A stretch of 17,488 bases of DNA from Leyella stercorea (GTDB lineage Bacteria; Bacteroidota; Bacteroidia; Bacteroidales; Bacteroidaceae): positions 1-17,488 of the forward strand of contig NZ_JAHQUY010000062.1 in assembly GCF_019052365.1 (NCBI RefSeq). Direction: 5' to 3'. This document shows, piece after piece, positions 16,682 through 17,488 of the stretch; within the stretch, counting starts at the first letter, position 1, and the number at the start of each line of letters is the position of its first letter. The position numbers were made by a program, and so were the translations under genes. Under the pieces are notes generated by a model, which did not search any database, was not told the origin of the DNA, and saw only the letters and a list, made by a program, of their open reading frames with translations.

Positions 16682-16731
16682 GTGGTGAGATGTTGAGGTG
16701 ATTATAGATGTTGATGTGGTGAGATGTTGAG
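16682..16731. repeat. Low-complexity GATGTTGA stretch with a 16-bp direct repeat
   Basis: GTGGTGAGATGTTGAG occurs at 16682-16697 and again at 16716-16731, 34 bases apart. Shorter copies of GATGTTGA lie between and after them. It starts just after the stop of the giant gene and continues to about 16740. It codes for nothing plausible. Confidence 0.8.
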
Positions 16732-16764
16732 ATGTTGACATTTCCCACTACTTCTAACTATAAA

Positions 16765-16843
16765 TCCCTCAATGAAGGACAAATCTGCTGAATATTTCCC
16801 TCAATGAGGGACAAATCTGCTAAATATTTCCCTCAATGAGGGA
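16765..16843. repeat. 32-bp tandem palindromic repeat leading into the terminator
   Basis: Units begin at 16765, 16797 and 16829 (period 32). Each opens with TCCCTCAATGA[AG]GGA, itself a 7-bp stem around a single central base, perfect in units 2 and 3 and one mismatch in unit 1. Units 1 and 2 continue CAAATCTGCT[GA]AATATT. Unit 3 departs after GGAC and becomes the left arm of the long terminator stem. A fourth CCCTCATTGAGGG forms the right arm. Confidence 0.9.
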
Positions 16844-16881
16844 CGTTTTAAGCCCAAAACGTCCCTCATTGAGGGATTTTT
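16829..16881 (+). terminator. Strong intrinsic terminator of the operon
   Basis: Arms 16829-16849 and 16856-16876 are exact reverse complements over 21 bases, with loop AAGCCC. The sequence runs straight into TTTTT at 16877-16881. The arms end in TTTT/AAAA next to the loop, so it is less clearly effective on the opposite strand. It lies 153 bases after the stop of the last gene and is the first terminator seen after the start of the operon. Confidence 0.92.
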
Positions 16882-16920
16882 CGTATCTTTTTATTCACGA
16901 ATAGACATCGTGTAGCGTCC

Positions 16921-17030
16921 GCCGTCCGATCAGATTCCGTTCGCCGTCCGATCGGATTGCGTCCGCCGTCCAATCGGATTCCGTTCGCCGTCCAATCAGA
17001 TTCCGTTCGCCGTCCAATTGGATTCCGTTC
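16921..17030 (-). repeat. 22-bp tandem array, right copy (five units, inverted)
   Basis: Units start at 16921, 16943, 16965, 16987 and 17009, with consensus GCCGTCC[GA]AT[CT][AG]GATT[CG]CGT[TC]C. This is the reverse complement of the left array at 385-494. Unit 2 contains the perfect palindrome TCCGATCGGA and unit 5 contains TCCAATTGGA. The similarity extends beyond the units (GGTGACG after the array here, CGTCACC before the left array), so the two copies share an origin and not just a short word. Confidence 0.93.
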
Positions 17031-17083
17031 GGGTGACGATGCAAATAGCAGGAAGAGAAAGTCAAAAACTTGGTAGCCGTTGA

Positions 17084-17113
17084 TTATCCGTAGCGGAGGT
17101 CTCCGGCCTCCGC
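17084..17113 (+). repeat. 17-bp direct repeat, right copy, running into a GC-rich hairpin
   Basis: TTATCCGTAGCGGAGGT at 17084-17100 matches 351-367 exactly. Here it is followed by a hairpin, GCGGAGG (17093-17099) and CCTCCGC (17107-17113) around TCTCCGG. No T-run follows. It may be a dispersed intergenic element of the host genome. Confidence 0.8.
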
Positions 17114-17488
17114 CACAATCAATAAAACTCTAATTATATATTATAACTATTCTACTTGAATTTGTATCTTTTTAAGAGTTGTTTATCAACAACTTGATTC
17201 TTGTTTTTGCTCAATCTTTAGTTGGAGTATCTATTATGGTTGATTATCAGTGCTATACGCTCTAAACGGTAGAAAAGTGACCGTATGGATTCTGATTAGA
17301 TACGAAAAGGTGAATATTTAACGTATTTAACTTCCGATTACATCAGGAATCACGAAATAAGGGTTGGGAGGGGCGCTTTTAACCGATCCCATAATGTAGT
17401 GAATGGAAGTTATAGAACGAAATTCATAAAGGGGTACGGTTGAAACGACTTCCCTTAAAGGATGTGATTGCCAATCATCCCCTTTTAT
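17114..17488. other. Intergenic tail without a recognisable gene
   Basis: About 375 bases with no plausible coding frame on either strand. There is a 7-bp hairpin AGTTGTT/AACAACT around TATC (17177-17194). From about 17360 the sequence is richer in G (GGGTTGGGAGGGGCGC). ATAAAGGGG at 17426-17434 is roughly complementary to CCCCTTTTAT at 17479-17488, one base inserted. This could be an RNA leader, an element remnant or the upstream region of a gene beyond the window. I cannot assign it. Confidence 0.4.

Noticed and set aside
385..17030. Composite transposon or IS ends
   Set aside because: No transposase, integrase or recombinase gene is encoded between or beside the arrays, so I report the bracket as an observation only.

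Overview
The window looks like a chromosomal segment of a Bacteroidales bacterium, most likely Prevotella or a close relative. I base this on protein style, not on any search. The evidence is BspA-type leucine-rich repeats, the recurring 'WN.(L/I)CLP' and 'AGWNLVGNPYP' blocks, C-terminal tails of the form YxxxGRxV...GxYIxxxKKxVxK typical of Bacteroidetes cell-surface export signals, a Bacteroidales-style dockerin, A/C-rich leaders without Shine-Dalgarno sequences, and TTTG-type promoter-like elements. Every gene I can support is on the + strand.

Layout. Positions 1-500 are non-coding and repeat-rich: four 48-bp tandem units, about four 20-bp units ending in a perfect hairpin, then five 22-bp units. 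Positions 500-747 are an AT-rich leader with a weak promoter candidate and two palindromes. Two small genes follow (748-1209, Thr/Asn-rich then acidic; 1278-1502, a Gly/Pro-rich peptide with an acidic tail). Then come three large secreted-protein genes: 1607-4495 (962 aa, BspA-like LRR protein), 4503-8702 (1399 aa, with InlB-like, cohesin-like, PKD, CARDB, LRR and dockerin modules), and 8705-16675 (2656 aa, with cohesin-like, CARDB, four Calx-beta, carboxypeptidase-regulatory-like, a Cys-rich core, a conserved block containing HELIH, Big_5-like and InlB-like modules). The three large genes are separated by only 7 and 2 bases. No terminator is visible until a very strong one at 16829-16881, so they read as one operon, probably including the small genes.

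After the operon (16676-17488) there is no convincing gene. It holds a low-complexity repeat, a 32-bp palindromic repeat that grows into the terminator, a second five-unit array of the same 22-bp repeat as at the left end but inverted, a 17-bp sequence also present at the left end, and an unexplained tail with possible RNA structure. The operon is therefore bracketed by matching inverted repeat arrays about 16.4 kb apart.

How the genes may work together (inference): three exported, surface-anchored proteins made in one transcript, with cohesin-like modules in two of them and a dockerin in one, could form a surface complex for adhesion or ligand capture. No enzyme active site is convincing anywhere in the window.
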